Below, piece after piece: positions 1 through 12,795 of a stretch of DNA of 64,000 bases. How positions within the stretch are numbered: the stretch's first letter is position 1; each line of letters starts with the position of its first letter. The notes under the pieces were generated by a model. It had not been told where the DNA came from, made no database searches, and was given only the letters and a program-made list of their open reading frames with translations. The translations under genes and the position numbers were made by a program. The DNA is from Penelope pileata (Eukaryota > Chordata > Aves > Galliformes > Cracidae), in NCBI GenBank assembly GCA_013396635.1, contig WBMW01000009.1, forward strand, positions 96,630-160,629. The letters are read 5' to 3'.

Positions 1-1335
1 AAAAAAAATAAGAAAAAAAAATAAGGAAATGATGAAACGCGTGCGCGCACGCACACACACAAACTGGCCTTTACCTTTAAGCGCTATTGGAGGAATCTAA
101 AACGCCTGGTGTGTGTCAGCGCTGAGCTCGCAACCTTACTGTCCAAGGGCTAGTGCATAGGACTGCCCCTCCCAGCCTCTCGGGGAGCTGGGAGCTAAAC
201 ACGAAGTCTCTGACCCTGGCCACGCTTCTCGTGAGCACGCGATGGCTGATGGCTTCAGCAGCACCCGTGGGACTGGTCTAGACAGTGTGACTGTAGCGAA
301 TTGTCACGACAATCTGCTTTGCATCGATCACAATACGCGTAGCTGCCTTGTGTGTTGGAAAGGGCTTTGATTTGCACAGACGAGGGGGTGTTTGGGGGGC
401 TGGTGTGCGCGGCGTCCCGCCCCAAGCTGGAGGAGCCTTCTGCCTTCTTCCCGGACAAAACCTCCCCGTCCCTCCTTGTTCCCAGCAAGCGTTACTCTCC
501 CATATAACGGTTTCTCAGCCCGCCCCGGTCCTTTCCATGCCCCCATCACTTCTCCCCAGCTCAGGCTGTATGCAATGGGTTTAAATTCAGAGGAGGGAGC
601 TGTGACGCTAATGATCTCCCTCCCCCCTTTTTTTTTTTTCCGGGATGTTTTAGGAAAAAAGAAAAATTTCTAACCGATTTTTTGTAGATTTTTTTTTGTA
701 TTCTAAGGCAAAGCTATTTTCTGCAGCCCGGCTGCTGTGCTGCTGCCCCCAGGCTCACCGGGCTGCCCTCCGAAGTACCTGGTCCACTCCATTTCACCAC
801 TCGCATCCTTGCCCAGGGGGCTCTGCTCCCCCCTGCACGTAATGGGGCCGGGTTGTGGGCCCTCTCCCTTTGGCCCCTGCCCACCACAGCTCCCCACGCT
901 CCTCCACCTCTCATATATTTGTCCCTGCGGACTCCCACCCCCAATGGCTACATGTTTTTGTTGTAAATGCTGTATAGGAATTTTTTTTTTTTCTCCTTAG
1001 TTAGCTTTGTTTGGATTGGTTTTTTGGCTGTTTTTTTTTTTTTTTTTGGTGGGGGGGGGGGCTGGTACATTATTTTTTTGGGGAAGCATGAAGATTAACT
1101 CCTGGAGGCTGGCTTGCTCTCCCCGGGGTGCGCGAAGCAGGCCGTCAGGAAGCGGCTCATTGCGGGCACCGTGCCTTGGGGATGGCTGTGAGCATCTGCT
1201 CAGCGTGGCAGGGCTACAGAAGGGGTTAATCTGAGGACTGATTGAAATAACCTTTACTCGAGCAGGGCTATGTATCTCCTGCAAAGCCGCATTACATTCT
1301 GTACTGTGTACAATAAAGGATCTTGCTTTCTGTTC
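1..1335 (+). other. Candidate 3' UTR of an upstream plus-strand gene
   Basis: No convincing coding frame is visible here. The stretch has long poly-T tracts (for example 629-640 and 1032-1047) and ends in an AATAAA followed by a T/GT-rich stretch, as a long vertebrate 3' UTR would. In human, THAP4 lies next to BOK and convergent with it, which would put its 3' end on the plus strand to the left of BOK here. The gene behind this UTR may therefore be THAP4, but no THAP4 protein sequence is visible, so the name is inference only. It could also be plain intergenic DNA. Confidence 0.35.
1312..1317 (+). terminator. Poly(A) signal AATAAA, candidate end of upstream gene
   Basis: A canonical AATAAA sits in the context TGTACAATAAAGGATCTTGC. 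It is followed within 30 bases by a T-rich and then GTGTG-containing stretch, the expected downstream element. Confidence 0.45.
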
Positions 1336-4300
1336 CTCCCGGTGCCCGGGCTGTGTGCTTTGGGTGCGCTGCCAGATGCTGTGTGTTGGGCTTCCTGGGG
1401 GCAGAAGGCAAGCTGGGGGGGTTCTCACCCCGTTTCTGGGGCAGTGTGGGGTCTGTGCCCTCCTGCTTGTTCCCCTGCAGTGCTTTCACAAAGCCACGTC
1501 CGGCAAGAGGATCTGCTCTGCCGGGGACGGTTTGTCCCCAGCGCGGTGCAATTTAATATTGCGGCTCCTGAGCAGTAGGTACGGCAGCGTCTGTCCCCTT
1601 CACTCACCTCTGGAAACCCGAGAGCCTGCCAATGGCACCAGGAGCTGGAGCACAGCTCTTCTCTGGGTTTTTTTTCGGGATTTTAACAGCCAGCAAGCTG
1701 AATAAGCTGCACCATGCCAATTAAACCTTGGGCTGTTTGTTGCCTGAGGACCTTGGTTCCCGTGGGTGCTGCAGCGTGGGATGCCTATAATCACCTCTCC
1801 CACCCCAACAGCACTGGCCCTGAGCTGGCCAAAGGTGGGGGGACTTTGTCACCACTGCCAGGCTGGAGAAAAGCTCCAAGGTGCTGGGAGTGCTGCATCA
1901 TCCCTGCAGGCATCTCCTCGCTGCCTGGAGGGCTCTGTGGCACCCAGCCGCTGAGTTCTGGTGAGCACACTGCAAGCCCCAATGATGCTCAGGAGCGTGC
2001 CGGTGGGAAGGAGCTCTGGGAGGGTGCTACAGCAGATACAACATCAAGGGGTGGCCAGCTGAGGTGGGAAGATGGGCTGAGCTCCCTTCAGGCTTGAGTG
2101 CATCCTTTGTCTAAGGATATGCGCACACGCACAGATGTACATCCTCTTTGCTAGGCCGTGGAAAACCTGCCTCTGGCTGAAAATCTCAGCCCCAGACGCC
2201 AGCACCCAGTAATCGCATCTTGAAGGGGATTGCAGCAGGCCGGTGCTCAGGGCATAGCGAGGGAAAACCAGGACAGCCAGCAAGCAGATGGCCCCGGGGC
2301 ACGGCGAGTGGGTGTGACTGATGTGAGCATCCCACGTGTCATGATGTGGCCACCAGCACCCCCAGAAAGACCCCATCAAGAATCTGCCTCTAGAATTTGC
2401 AAACCTTGGAGTGCCTCGCCTCTCCACCTCGCAGCACCAGCTGCCTCCTCATGCTGGGTAAGCTGGTTTCCACCAGACATAGCTCAAAAGCTGCTCAGAT
2501 GGGAGGCGCGTGTTCGTGATTGCTTGGGAAAGAGGAGACCATCAAGGGGAGAACATCACCACGGCCCTACGCCCATTCATAATTTACTGAGTGTGTTTCT
2601 GCTCTCCCCATCTCCGGATATAGCTGAACTGGAAAACGTTCAAAAAGCAATAGAGATAGCCAAAGGTCTGCAATGGCTCTTAAAGGAGCATATAAATAGA
2701 TCAGCATTTCCATCTGCAATGGGATCTGTGGCTCAGGGACTTCACATTTAATAGCCCACAATGGAGTATTCCAGCCCTGACTGGAAGAGCATTTGTGGGA
2801 AGCGTCGCTGGCTCTGCCCGGGGATTCCCATCTCCAGCTCCAGGGCACCACAGCATTGTGTGAACCCATAGCCCAACAGAGCATCCAGAAGGATCTTTGG
2901 CACCCAAAACACGGTTGTGTTTATGCCCAGGTTCCTGGTGCCCAGCCCTGCCAGGTACACGGAGCAGGAACCATTGCGTTGGGAAAAGAAACCCCCTCCC
3001 ATGCCCCCAGCAGGAAGAACGCAGGGGCTGCATGTCTGCCTCCAAGCGTCCGAGCCCTCCAGTGCTGCATTTCCACCCACTCACACCGTAATAAGCCACT
3101 AAGTGGCTTCTGAAACCATTAGCCAGCTGCTGCATTCAACGCTCTCCGTGCCACGCGGGACGCTCCGTCATCCTGCGGTCCCTGAGCCGACACGTCTCAG
3201 AGAGGCATGCACAAAGAGGTTCCCTAGGATATGATTTTTTTCTCCCTGCAGTGCAGGATATGTCTGAAAAGGGCGTTGAATTTGGGCAGGATGAGGCAGC
3301 CAGAGTGGGAAGAAGGGGTGCCTGCAATGGGGCAGCAGGATGCAGCTCTGGGGTGGGACAGGGCCGCGCTGTGCCCATGAGCGATGGCAGCTGGGCACCA
3401 CTTTGTCGGACTCGGTTTTGGAAAATCTTTGCTTCTTGGCACCATCGGAGCCAGGAGAGGGCGGCAGCAGCCCAGGCTGCAGCTCAGCTCCTCCAGCCAA
3501 CACATATTTTTTCTCCAAGAAAGCTGAGAAAGAAGAGCAACGTACGTAGGCAGCAAGCAGAAGACAAAAGCCCTCTGGGCAGCCCCGTGGTGCTCCCTTG
3601 ATGCTCATAATTGTTTGTTTTCAAGGTGGAAGGGAAAAGAAAATGATCGTTCTTAGAAAACAGTTTGGAGATGCAGGGATTCCCACAGCCATCTTTCAGA
3701 CCTGTGGTGTCCCTGGAGCTCTGGTAGCTTCACCCAGAGCTCTGCAGGAACCTGGGAAGAGGTTCAAGCTGCACGGCCAGGCTGGCTGTCCCCCTCTGAG
3801 CTGGCTGTCCCTGAAAGGACAGCCTGGAGGCACTGGGGACATCCCCACTTCAGTCCCTTGGTCCCCCAAATGTGGGCTCCCAGATCTCCCTCCCAGCCCC
3901 ACCTGCTGTTCCCAATGCACACTCTCCTCCAGCAGATCCCCCCAGCAGCAGTGACACTGCCAGCCGTGAAAGCTCCCCATGCCCCACATCCAGCACGAGT
4001 CACAGGGCCACTGGGTGGCAGGGGGACATCCTAATGGCCCTGCTGAGACCCCCCCACGCTATGCAGCCAGCCGGGTCCCTGCACACAGGTGTCCCCCCAG
4101 GATGTGGGCACTGTGTCCCTCTCCTGGCTTCTGGTGCAAGAACAAACTCACTGCCACGCAGCCTCACCATCACTTGGGCTCAACTGACTTCTTTTTTTTA
4201 TCATTATTATTTTTTTTTTTTTTAGCTCACGCCCTCTGAAATCACAGCAAAGTGAAAACTGTGGCTTACTGACGCCGTTGTTCTGAAATGAGTCATTAGA

Positions 4301-7300
4301 AAGGAGCCTGGTAACCTTGCCAGACACATCCTAGCTGCTCATCTCTGAACACAATGACACAGGGGAACAGCCTGCAGCTCGTCTAGGCGTCAGCCTGCGT
4401 GCACCCTGGGTCCTGCACTATTCCCTCCTCATCTGCCAGCTGGACAACCAGCCCTTGGCACCAAAAGTTTGGATGGAGGCCCTGCATCCATAAGCTGGTT
4501 CCAACCACATTGCTCCTGTTGTACCACCAGCACCTCCTGCATTTCTCTGTCTGGCTTGGAGGAGGTTCGTTGAGGGCTCTTATCCCTACTTCCCATTGCA
4601 TGTGTTGGGAGCGACTCTGCGAGCTTCAGAACACAAAGGTGTTGGGCTGAGGAATGCAATGGTCTTCAGTGCTTGTAGGAATGGTATGCTCACAGGAGCG
4701 ATAATGTTTTGGTGATGCTGTGCTTTACACCAGGCCAGTGACCTGTTTGGGGAGGTGCCAGTGTCCACACCCAGCTCTCACCCAGCAACCCACCCCACCA
4801 GGCTCAGCGTCTCCTCTTCCATCCATCGCTCCTTTCCCTCTGGCACTATGGGCTGCAGGAGGAAGGAGCACCGATACCTCCAAAACCCCTTTTATTTTTA
4901 TGTATGTATGTATGTATTTAAATGCCAGTTCTCATCCACCCAGTGGGAGGGTTTGACAAGATGTAGCTGGATGGCCTGTTAATTATATATACCTTTTTTT
5001 TACTTTAAAACTGCTGATTTTTTGCAGCATGGTTGAGACACGTCCCGGGCTGCACGCCCGCAGGCGGTGAAGGCTTACAGGTATGCCCACATATTTGAGT
5101 GAGCACTTCAAAATGATTTCATCCCTTTGTGATGGAAAAGCCATAAATGGCCGGGATCAGCAACGTGATCGCAATCTGAAGTGCACAAGCCAGCCTTGGG
5201 GCATTGTGTGGTGAAAAGTAGAGTGGGAGGAGCAGCAGAGGTAGAGGAGGGGCTGAGGAAGGGGAGCTCTGTTGGTACAGCCACATACCCAACGGGGTGT
5301 GTGGCTTTTTTAGCCTGGTTTCCAAAAGAAACAAAGCTCAAGCACTCACGTTCTGTCTCGTAGTTCCCCCTGCAGCCTTCAGATGGAGGCTGCTGCCAGG
5401 TCCCTCCAAGGGGTGCACGGTTAGGATGTCCCATGAGTACAGATCTGCCCAGCCAGGAGGAGAAGCTTGGGGGTTTGCTCCCAGGGGAGAACAGGCAGCA
5501 GCTGCGAGCACCCAAATTCCTCCTGAGCAGCACCTGTGCTGTGCTCCCCCCTCCTTTTAACTCAGCAATGCCGTAGCAGTAATGTCATTGGTCTGGATGA
5601 CCAGACACACCACCTCAAGGGCTGGTCAAGCATCTGAGCCTTGCCTTTGGAGGGGAAAGAAAGAAATCTGTTCTGCTGTTGCCTCCAGCAAACGGCACAC
5701 GGAAAAGGCCAGCTCTGTAGATGGGGGGGGAAAAAAAAAAAAAGAGGATGACATAGAGCAAAGGGCCTATGTGGGACAGAGGGCAGCCCCAGCAGAGGTC
5801 GGGCGGCCCCAGGGAGCTCCTCAGCAGCTGTGCAGCGAGCTGGGGCCATGGGTGTCAGCAGCCTGGGCCTGGCCACGAGCACGGGCTGCGTGTAAAGGGG
5901 GACTGCCTGTGATGTCGTTCAACCTTGGAACATTCCTTTTCCTGTTGCCTAAAGCACTGATGTATCCAGGCACGGAGATTTTTCTTTTAATCCCGCACTC
6001 ATTATCCAAGCACTATGGATGATCATGCCCTTAAATAAAACAGTGTTTCCTCCGAGACAAGACCAGGCTGAACACTGGGGTTTTTTGCAGCAGTAACACT
6101 TTTTGGAACTGGATTCCATGCGCCCATCCAGACCAGCGACGTGGATTCATCCCCATCCAACCTGATGCAATAAGGCGACCACCAGCAGCACCCGGGAGCT
6201 GGCTCAGCAGGGAGCTGGAACAGCTGCAGGAGCAGCCTGCCACCACTCTTTGTGCTTCTGAATCAGCTCTGAGCAAATTAAAACAGCAAAATTTCCCGCT
6301 GATTACTTTCCTGTAGGAAGCACGGGAGCTGCACTCATCGAGGAACAAGCTCTGATTCCTGTACTTTAACCTCCAGGCCTGATCTCGTTGCTGCAGGAAT
6401 GCAGTTACACTTTTATAGGCATGAGTTTTATTTTTTATTGCTCGATATGAATTTTTAAATTTTGTTTATCTTTTTACTGCGCCCTGGGTCTGGCCTTCAA
6501 AGGCAACCGCAGCAATAACAGGGAAACACTGGCAGTGTTAATAAAAAACAGTATTGCAGAGATTGTCAAGCTTTTTCAAGCCGCTCCTGGTCCTTGTCCC
6601 CGTTGAGCAGCAGCTCGGGATGGCACAGCAGAGCATGGTGCACGCAGACCACGACCATCTGTGCCTCTGAAGACCAGCCTGGTAAGGAAGGGGTGGCAGA
6701 ACCAGCCATAAGCTCAGTGAGATCTGCTCAGGGCAGATTTATGCTCCTCTTTGGATCATTGGCACGAGGTGGAGAAATCTTTTAACCAGGTCAGGGGCAA
6801 AGACAGTCAAATAAATTACGTTGTTTAATGATGGGGTTTTCTTCCTTTGCAGATGAAGTGGATTTGGAAAGCGACTTGATGTCGGTTGGGTCTTGTGTAT
6901 GAACAGAAGTGCTGTGGGAGGGCTCTCTGGCTGCTATGGCTCGTGCTAAGGCTGGGCTCTGTCTGCAGGGCCCTGCAGAGCTGCTCTGCAGTGGGCTCCG
7001 GAGCCACGGGACACACCAGCACCCCTTTTCCTCCCTACAGCACTGCACAGTTCTCTGCTGGTGTGGCTTGGTTTGCTTTGTCTTTTGAGAGCAGTGACAG
7101 TGCCTCCTTTATTTCATGGTTTATTTCTAATGATTTATAGGACAGACATTACCGTGGAGCCAGAGCTCTTAATTACAAACTTTTTAAAAGCAAATGAACC
7201 GTCTCAGCCAACTTTGGGTCAGACGATGCTAATCCCGAAACCTCCTGCTCTGCACCAAGCTGCTTAAAACCTCTCTTACCCTGCCTGCCTTTTTGCATTG

Positions 7301-9580
7301 CTTTTTTTGCAGCATTGTTGTAGCAGGAAGAGGCCAAAGCAGCAAACCTCCTTGCTGAGCACCTCTTTGCAAACATCCCACAAACCCCAGCAAGGCAGAC
7401 GCTCCACAGCCCAGCCACCAAGGAGGAGATAAACAACATTGAGGTCCCGTGACAGCTTTAAAGTCAACTAGCACACTTTCAGCAGGTTGAGTGGTTGCTA
7501 AATGAGGAGAGGAAGGTGTCAGGATTGTTTCCAAACAGACTGTTTATGTTCTCCCATGAGTGCCTGGAGAACAGGCACATTTGCACATAGTTTCCGAGCT
7601 GCTTTTCTCAGTGTTCCACGCACTCTTGCCGCTCCTGCTCCTGGAAAGCGAGGCCGGAGCAGCTGCATCGCAAGGGATGTCAATGTAGTAGATGCGCTCG
7701 GATCCCAGGTTTTTTTTTCTGGAAATCATTCATGTATTTTCTTCGGTCAAAGCCATGAGCTGTTTTTAGAAAAGTTTTAAAACCACCCAAGCAAAGCCAC
7801 TCCTCCTCACTCAGATCCATACGGATGGCAAGAAGACGTTGTTGACGTGTGCGTTGATTTAGCTGGCCTCTGGGGAGAGCTGCAGAATGCCCCAAGGAGC
7901 CACAAAGCCCTGCGAGGGACTGGCTGCAACTTGAAGGAAGAGAGCAGCCTTGAAGTCCGACAGCGGGACACACAGGAGCAGACATCACCACCATGCCAGC
8001 CCTCTTCCCAGTAGTTTTCCCCTTCTCACCAACAACCCAGACAAATGGCTCCAACTGCATCAGCCTGAGGGACAAGGCTCAAACTAAAAACAACGGAGGA
8101 CATTTTTTGAATGAACCTCTCCCTTATTCCCCCCTAATTGCACCGGGTTTTAATTCCAGCACTCCTTTCAGGGGGATTATGGTTTGCAGTGTGGCTGAGA
8201 CCCAGGGTTTGTTCCACTGGGGTTGGCTTAATGGCACAACACCCATACCCCCATATGGACACAGCCTGGAGCAACCTTGATATTGAATATCGAAATATGA
8301 GCATGAAAATATTGGAAAATGTTGGAGATGTTGCAGCAGAAGGTACAGGTGATGGGGCTGGGGAGACTTTGGGCCTGTGAGGACTCCTCCTGTCCTCCAG
8401 CTGACCACAGCTGTCTTTAAAAACATTTCCCCAAGAAAAGCCACTCAGTGTTTTACTTCTTCAAAGCCCAAGAGTGCTTGGAGACATTGCTGAAGTGAAA
8501 TGGAGGCACTTTGGTAAATCTTTTAAGTGAAAAATAGCAGGATTAAATCCCATTTTTGATGTAAGCCTCAACTCCATCTTCAAGGGCAGCACCGAGTCCC
8601 CTCCAGCCCTGCCTGGTGCCTTGTGGTGAGTCGCTCTGATGCTAATGTAAATAAAGCCCTTTGAAAAAGGGCAAATGTTTTCTCAGCTGCTCTTCTGCCT
8701 TTCAAAAGAAAGACTGACTGAAATTTTTATGTCTGTAGACATAAACGTATACAGTCAACAAACGCTTCTCAGTAAGAAGCTGTCTCCACAAGATAACTTT
8801 TCTGGAAAGCACATTGTGAATCCATGGATACTCTTCCACCACACTGTGCTCCTCAGGTCCTTTAATTTTCCTTTCCCTCAGCGCTTTACATTTCACGAAC
8901 TCCTAAACGGGCTGATCTAAGCAGTAGCAAATTAATCTTGCTTAGCACGTTGTCAGTCCAGGCTCCTGATGTCCCCAAGACTTGGTTGCTGCTCAGCCTT
9001 GCAGCTGTGTTGGCCCTGGGAGGCAGCAAACACAACGAGCCCTTCGGGACGGCACGCAGCAGTGGTTGGAGGGCCGAGGTGCAGGGGTCACGGGGGCTGC
9101 TGTGCCCTCGGGTGTGTGAATGCGATGTCACAGCAACACAGGGCATGCTACTAACTGGATTATTTTTCCTTAATTAAACTGCTTGGATTTAAGCAAGGCT
9201 ACTGTGCTATTTTTCCAGCTTTCCCACCTAGGTGCTGCAGACTTTGGGAAGGATGGCTCATAATTTAGAGCTAGCCAGCTACAGGCTCCAGTAGGTTTAT
9301 TGCTTGTAATAATATACAGCCTTGGCTTCGCTTCGTGAATCCACTGCTCTCCCTCAGAGACAAAATGCTACACTGAACATGTAAGTATTTTTAGCAGTGC
9401 TGTTCTCCTTCTCCTGTAAAGCCATAAAAACCAAGGGCACAGACATTGGAAGCATCTTTTCACAGCTTTGAGTAATTTACCATCAGCTGCAACCCCATGG
9501 CTCACAGCATGCACCAGCCCAGTGGGAAACAACAGCGTATGCTTTAAGCACAGCACAAACGCCAATCCTGCTCTTCCATA
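1336..9580. other. Intergenic, no gene seen
   Basis: The open frames in this stretch are short, overlap on both strands, lack splice structure and match no protein I recognise. It contains simple repeats such as TATG repeats at 4899-4920, poly-T around 4191-4223, and an AT-rich block at 6395-6560. An isolated TATAAAT-type sequence lies near 2690 with no gene attached. Confidence 0.6.
4899..4920. repeat. (TATG)n microsatellite
   Basis: About four copies of TATG follow a TTTTATTTT tract and end in TATTTA. Confidence 0.7.
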
Positions 9581-9584
9581 TAAA

Positions 9585-9990
9585 TCATAGAATCACAGAA
9601 CATCTCAAGTTGGAAGGGACTCACAAGGACCATTGAGGCCAAGCCCTGGCTCCACATGGCACCACCCAAACCCAAACGCTGAGAGGGAGCTGCAGGCCGC
9701 CATGAGGGAGCTGCAGGCCGCCATGAGGGAGCTGCAGGCCGCCATGAGGGAGCTGTAGGTCACCATGAGGGAGCTGTAGGCTGCCAAGTAGGAGCTGTAG
9801 GCTGCCATGAGGGAGCTGTAGGCCGCCATGAGGGAGCTGCAGGCCGCCATGAGGGAGCTGTAGGCCGCCATGAGGCCTCCCCTCAGCCTCCTCTGCTCCA
9901 GGCTGAACAAATCACAGGGCCTCAGCTGCTCCTCACACACCTTGCTCTCCAGACCTTCCCCATCTTTGTGGTCTTCTTCTGCACACTCAT
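9585..9990 (-). mobile_element. CR1 LINE fragment, reverse orientation, with internal minisatellite
   Basis: The stretch opens with the reverse complement of the CR1 3' tail (ATAGAATCACAGAA) followed by the TTGGAAGGGAC and CACAAGGACCATTGAG blocks. Further along it has the CTCCTCTGCTCCAGGCTGAACAA block found in avian CR1 copies read from the 3' side. A 189-bp minisatellite interrupts it. CR1 is a chicken-repeat-1 non-LTR retrotransposon, and this copy is 5'-truncated as usual. Confidence 0.85.
9683..9871. repeat. 21-bp minisatellite, nine units
   Basis: Nine consecutive 21-bp units of consensus GAGGGAGCTGYAGGCCGCCAT run without indels (9683, 9704, 9725, 9746, 9767, 9788, 9809, 9830, 9851). 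Units 4 to 6 are the most diverged. On the minus strand the 21-bp period keeps a frame open that reads as a seven-residue MAA(Y/C)SSL repeat. This is probably a by-product of unit length rather than coding. Confidence 0.9.
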
Positions 9991-11126
9991 AATAGTTTTA
10001 TGTCTTTCTTACATTGTGGCACCCGATCTGGCATAATCCAGCACTTGCTCTCGTTAAACACGGACATGGGCCGTTGGGCCATTGCTCCACGTACTGCATT
10101 GAGGGGTGAGCACCCAGATCTGCTGCAGCACCAACTGCTATGGAGAGGGTTTGGAGGTTGCTTTCTCTCCCAGAGAGAGCAACCTGCCAGGTTACTGGGA
10201 TGGCTCTGGGGTCAGACCCTGCTCCCAGAGCTCTGGCAGCAAACCTGCACCTCGAGCACCGGGCAGGACAGGGATTTTGCCTGTGGAAGCTTGCCAGGCT
10301 TCAGAAGGGCCCTCTTAGTATCTCCTGGCTGAGGAACTGAGAGCAATGTTCTAGCAGCTTAGTTTTTCTTTTGAAGTGCCAATGAGATTAAAATAAAAGG
10401 CTTTTTTTTTTTTTTTCTTTTATATCTTCAGATTATCAGAAAAATCAGGCTTAATTCTGGTGGGAAACTGGAACAAAACGGCTCTGTGGTGACCGCAGCA
10501 CAGCCCCTGACCGGACACCATCACATGAGATGCAGAGAGGTGACACTGAGACTGCCTAGGGTTCAACCTTGAGGTCCTTCTGCTTGGCAGTGAGAAGGTC
10601 AGGCTGAGAAGAGTGGGTGCACCTTGTGCTGTGGAAGCAAGAGTCGGTGTGGGACCTGTCCTGCCTGTCCTCTCAGCTCCCGTTGGATCGGTGACAACGA
10701 AGCTCTCGGTTCCTCACACAGTCCTCCAGCGAGCACAATGGATGCCCTTCAGTTGACTGAAAGGGACTCAGGATCAAGGCCAGACAGATCGGTGTTCCAT
10801 CATGGGCTGGGGTGTTCTGGAGGTGGAAAGTCTCTTATCTAGCTTCAATGTGGAATAATACAAGTACGAGAGAAGGTCATGAGATACGGCCAGCAGTGGA
10901 AACAACAGGGGACTTGTTGCTTTAGCACTTTTTCCTGAGCTCAGCTTGACCGTTCCAGGTTTGACCTAAAAGTAGAGACAGAGTAGCAAGTCTTCCAGCA
11001 GTGAGGGAGAACAAACGCTGCAGTGCTGTCTTCTAGCTTTGGGCAGAGAAATGAGATGAAGTCTCTTCTGGGCTTAAGGTCTGAAATATGTTTGTAAGGA
11101 AGCTGGAAATTCCTTTCCCAACATTT

Positions 11127-11152
11127 TATTTATTTATTTATTTATTTTTGTG
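11127..11152. repeat. (TTTA)n microsatellite
   Basis: About six TTTA repeats lie in an AT-rich stretch. Confidence 0.75.
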
Positions 11153-12756
11153 GAAGGGAAGGTTTTTTTATATGACCTTGCCTGGACACCCGCTGCATGT
11201 CGTGTGATTGACCCAGGAGCACTCTATTTCCCACAGACTCTGCTTGAACGTTCATTGCACTTCCAGGTCCTGCGCAGCGGTGTAAAGTTCAACAGAGGAT
11301 CACTGTGTTTAGCTCTGCTGCAGGCTCGTAATCCCAGTGGGTCAAAATGTTTAAGAGTTGAAGAGGTTACAGGCTTTTCTGAGGGAGTATTTAAACTCCA
11401 TCTGTCAAACCAATCGGATAGAAGAATTAATGTACTCTGCCAGCAGTACATTAAATTGCTGTTTCCTTGTCTTCAGCTTGGTGAAATGCATTGTTTTCAT
11501 GTTGCTCTGCAAAAATAATTAACGGTGGCAAATTTATGGCTATCAAAAATCATGAAATAGATGGAAAAAAAACCAACAGTGAAGAAATTGAAATGCAAGG
11601 AGCCACGTGTGGGTGAGAGCCACGCAAAGACAGCTCTTGGCAAGGCCATCGGAACATCTCTGATCTTTTCAGAAAGACATCTGAGGGACTCGGGACGTGC
11701 TTCATCTTCAGTTTAATTGCACACAAAATCCACATGCACAGTTTCACACTAAAAGAAGAATAACAGAAAAGGAGACAGATTTTTCTCTGGGTCTAAACAA
11801 CAAGACTGAAAATGAGATTTGGTGCTTCAATTTCCCAGGAAACCTTAACGTTGCTCGCTGACTTTCCTGTTTCATACTTCAGTATATAATACAGATGAAA
11901 GCCTGATAAATAAAGGGCTTCACAGATTGTTTTCTTTCCCTTTACAAGAGAAAAGGCAGCGCAGGAGCACGTGACATCTGTTGGAGCACTTCAGCTCTCC
12001 AGGTGCTTTGAAGAAGGTGAAGGAGGGCCAGTGTTTGACCAGGGAGTGGTGTGAGCAAGGCTGTGGCTGGAGCAATGTCAGCTCTAGGACACGATAAGCA
12101 CTGCTCAGATGCCTGTCACTGAAATGCCCACGCCAAGACAGCTTGTGTACTCCCTCCTTTCCTGATAAAACAAGTATTCCCATTGACTGCATGCAGCTCT
12201 AACACCAGGAAACTGAAAACAAAGATGGCACAGATGGGCAGGGATAACTCCTACTGGGACAAGTTCTCTGGACAAGGCAACGTGAAGCTCAGGTTCCTGC
12301 AGGCTCTTCTCTCTGACCTTCACATTCCCCACTGTAATAATACACAGCCCACACTTCTGCAAAGTGCTCCACATCCACTGAAATATTTAAGATACCATTT
12401 CCCCTCCTGCAATCATTTCTCCCTTCTCTCTCCATTCCCCAGGCATCTCCTATGCCTCCAAGACGAAATAGCCTGAGCCTGTTTTGGTGTGGCAGCAAGG
12501 CAAGCAGCAGCAGAAGCTTCATGGGGCTCCATGTGAACCCAGGGACTGCTGGCTCTCAGGTGAGGAGCAGCCACGCTACTTTGTTCTTCCAGCTTCCAAA
12601 AATGGTGTCCTTTTCCTCAGCAGCTAAATAAATCAGACACGCTCCCAGAACCTTTACCCATCATATAAAAGGAAGATGTTTACTGGGGTGATAAACAACC
12701 GACACCATGTCTCCCTTCAGGTAGGAGTGGCCAGAATGGGAGAAGGAGAAGAAACC

Positions 12757-12795
12757 GCAGAATTGTTGAGATTGTAAAGGACCTCTGGAAGCACT
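12757..12795 (-). mobile_element. Short CR1 3'-end scrap
   Basis: The sequence CAGAATTGTTGAGATTGTAA and the following AGGACCTCTGGAAG resemble the reverse complement of a CR1 3' terminus (CAGAAT..TTGAG.TTG.AA..GACCTCTGGA). It is short and diverged. Confidence 0.45.

Noticed and set aside
2230..2751. 173-codon plus-strand frame with a TATAAAT sequence near its end
   Set aside because: The TATA-like sequence sits inside rather than before the frame, and no conserved protein sequence is seen.
9605..9940. 111-codon minus-strand frame with MAAYSSL repeats
   Set aside because: It is explained by the 21-bp minisatellite inside a CR1 copy; the unit length is a multiple of three.
11150..11518. 122-codon plus-strand frame after a TTTA repeat
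   Set aside because: It looked protein-like at first, but no family is recognisable and no promoter, intron or poly(A) context supports it.
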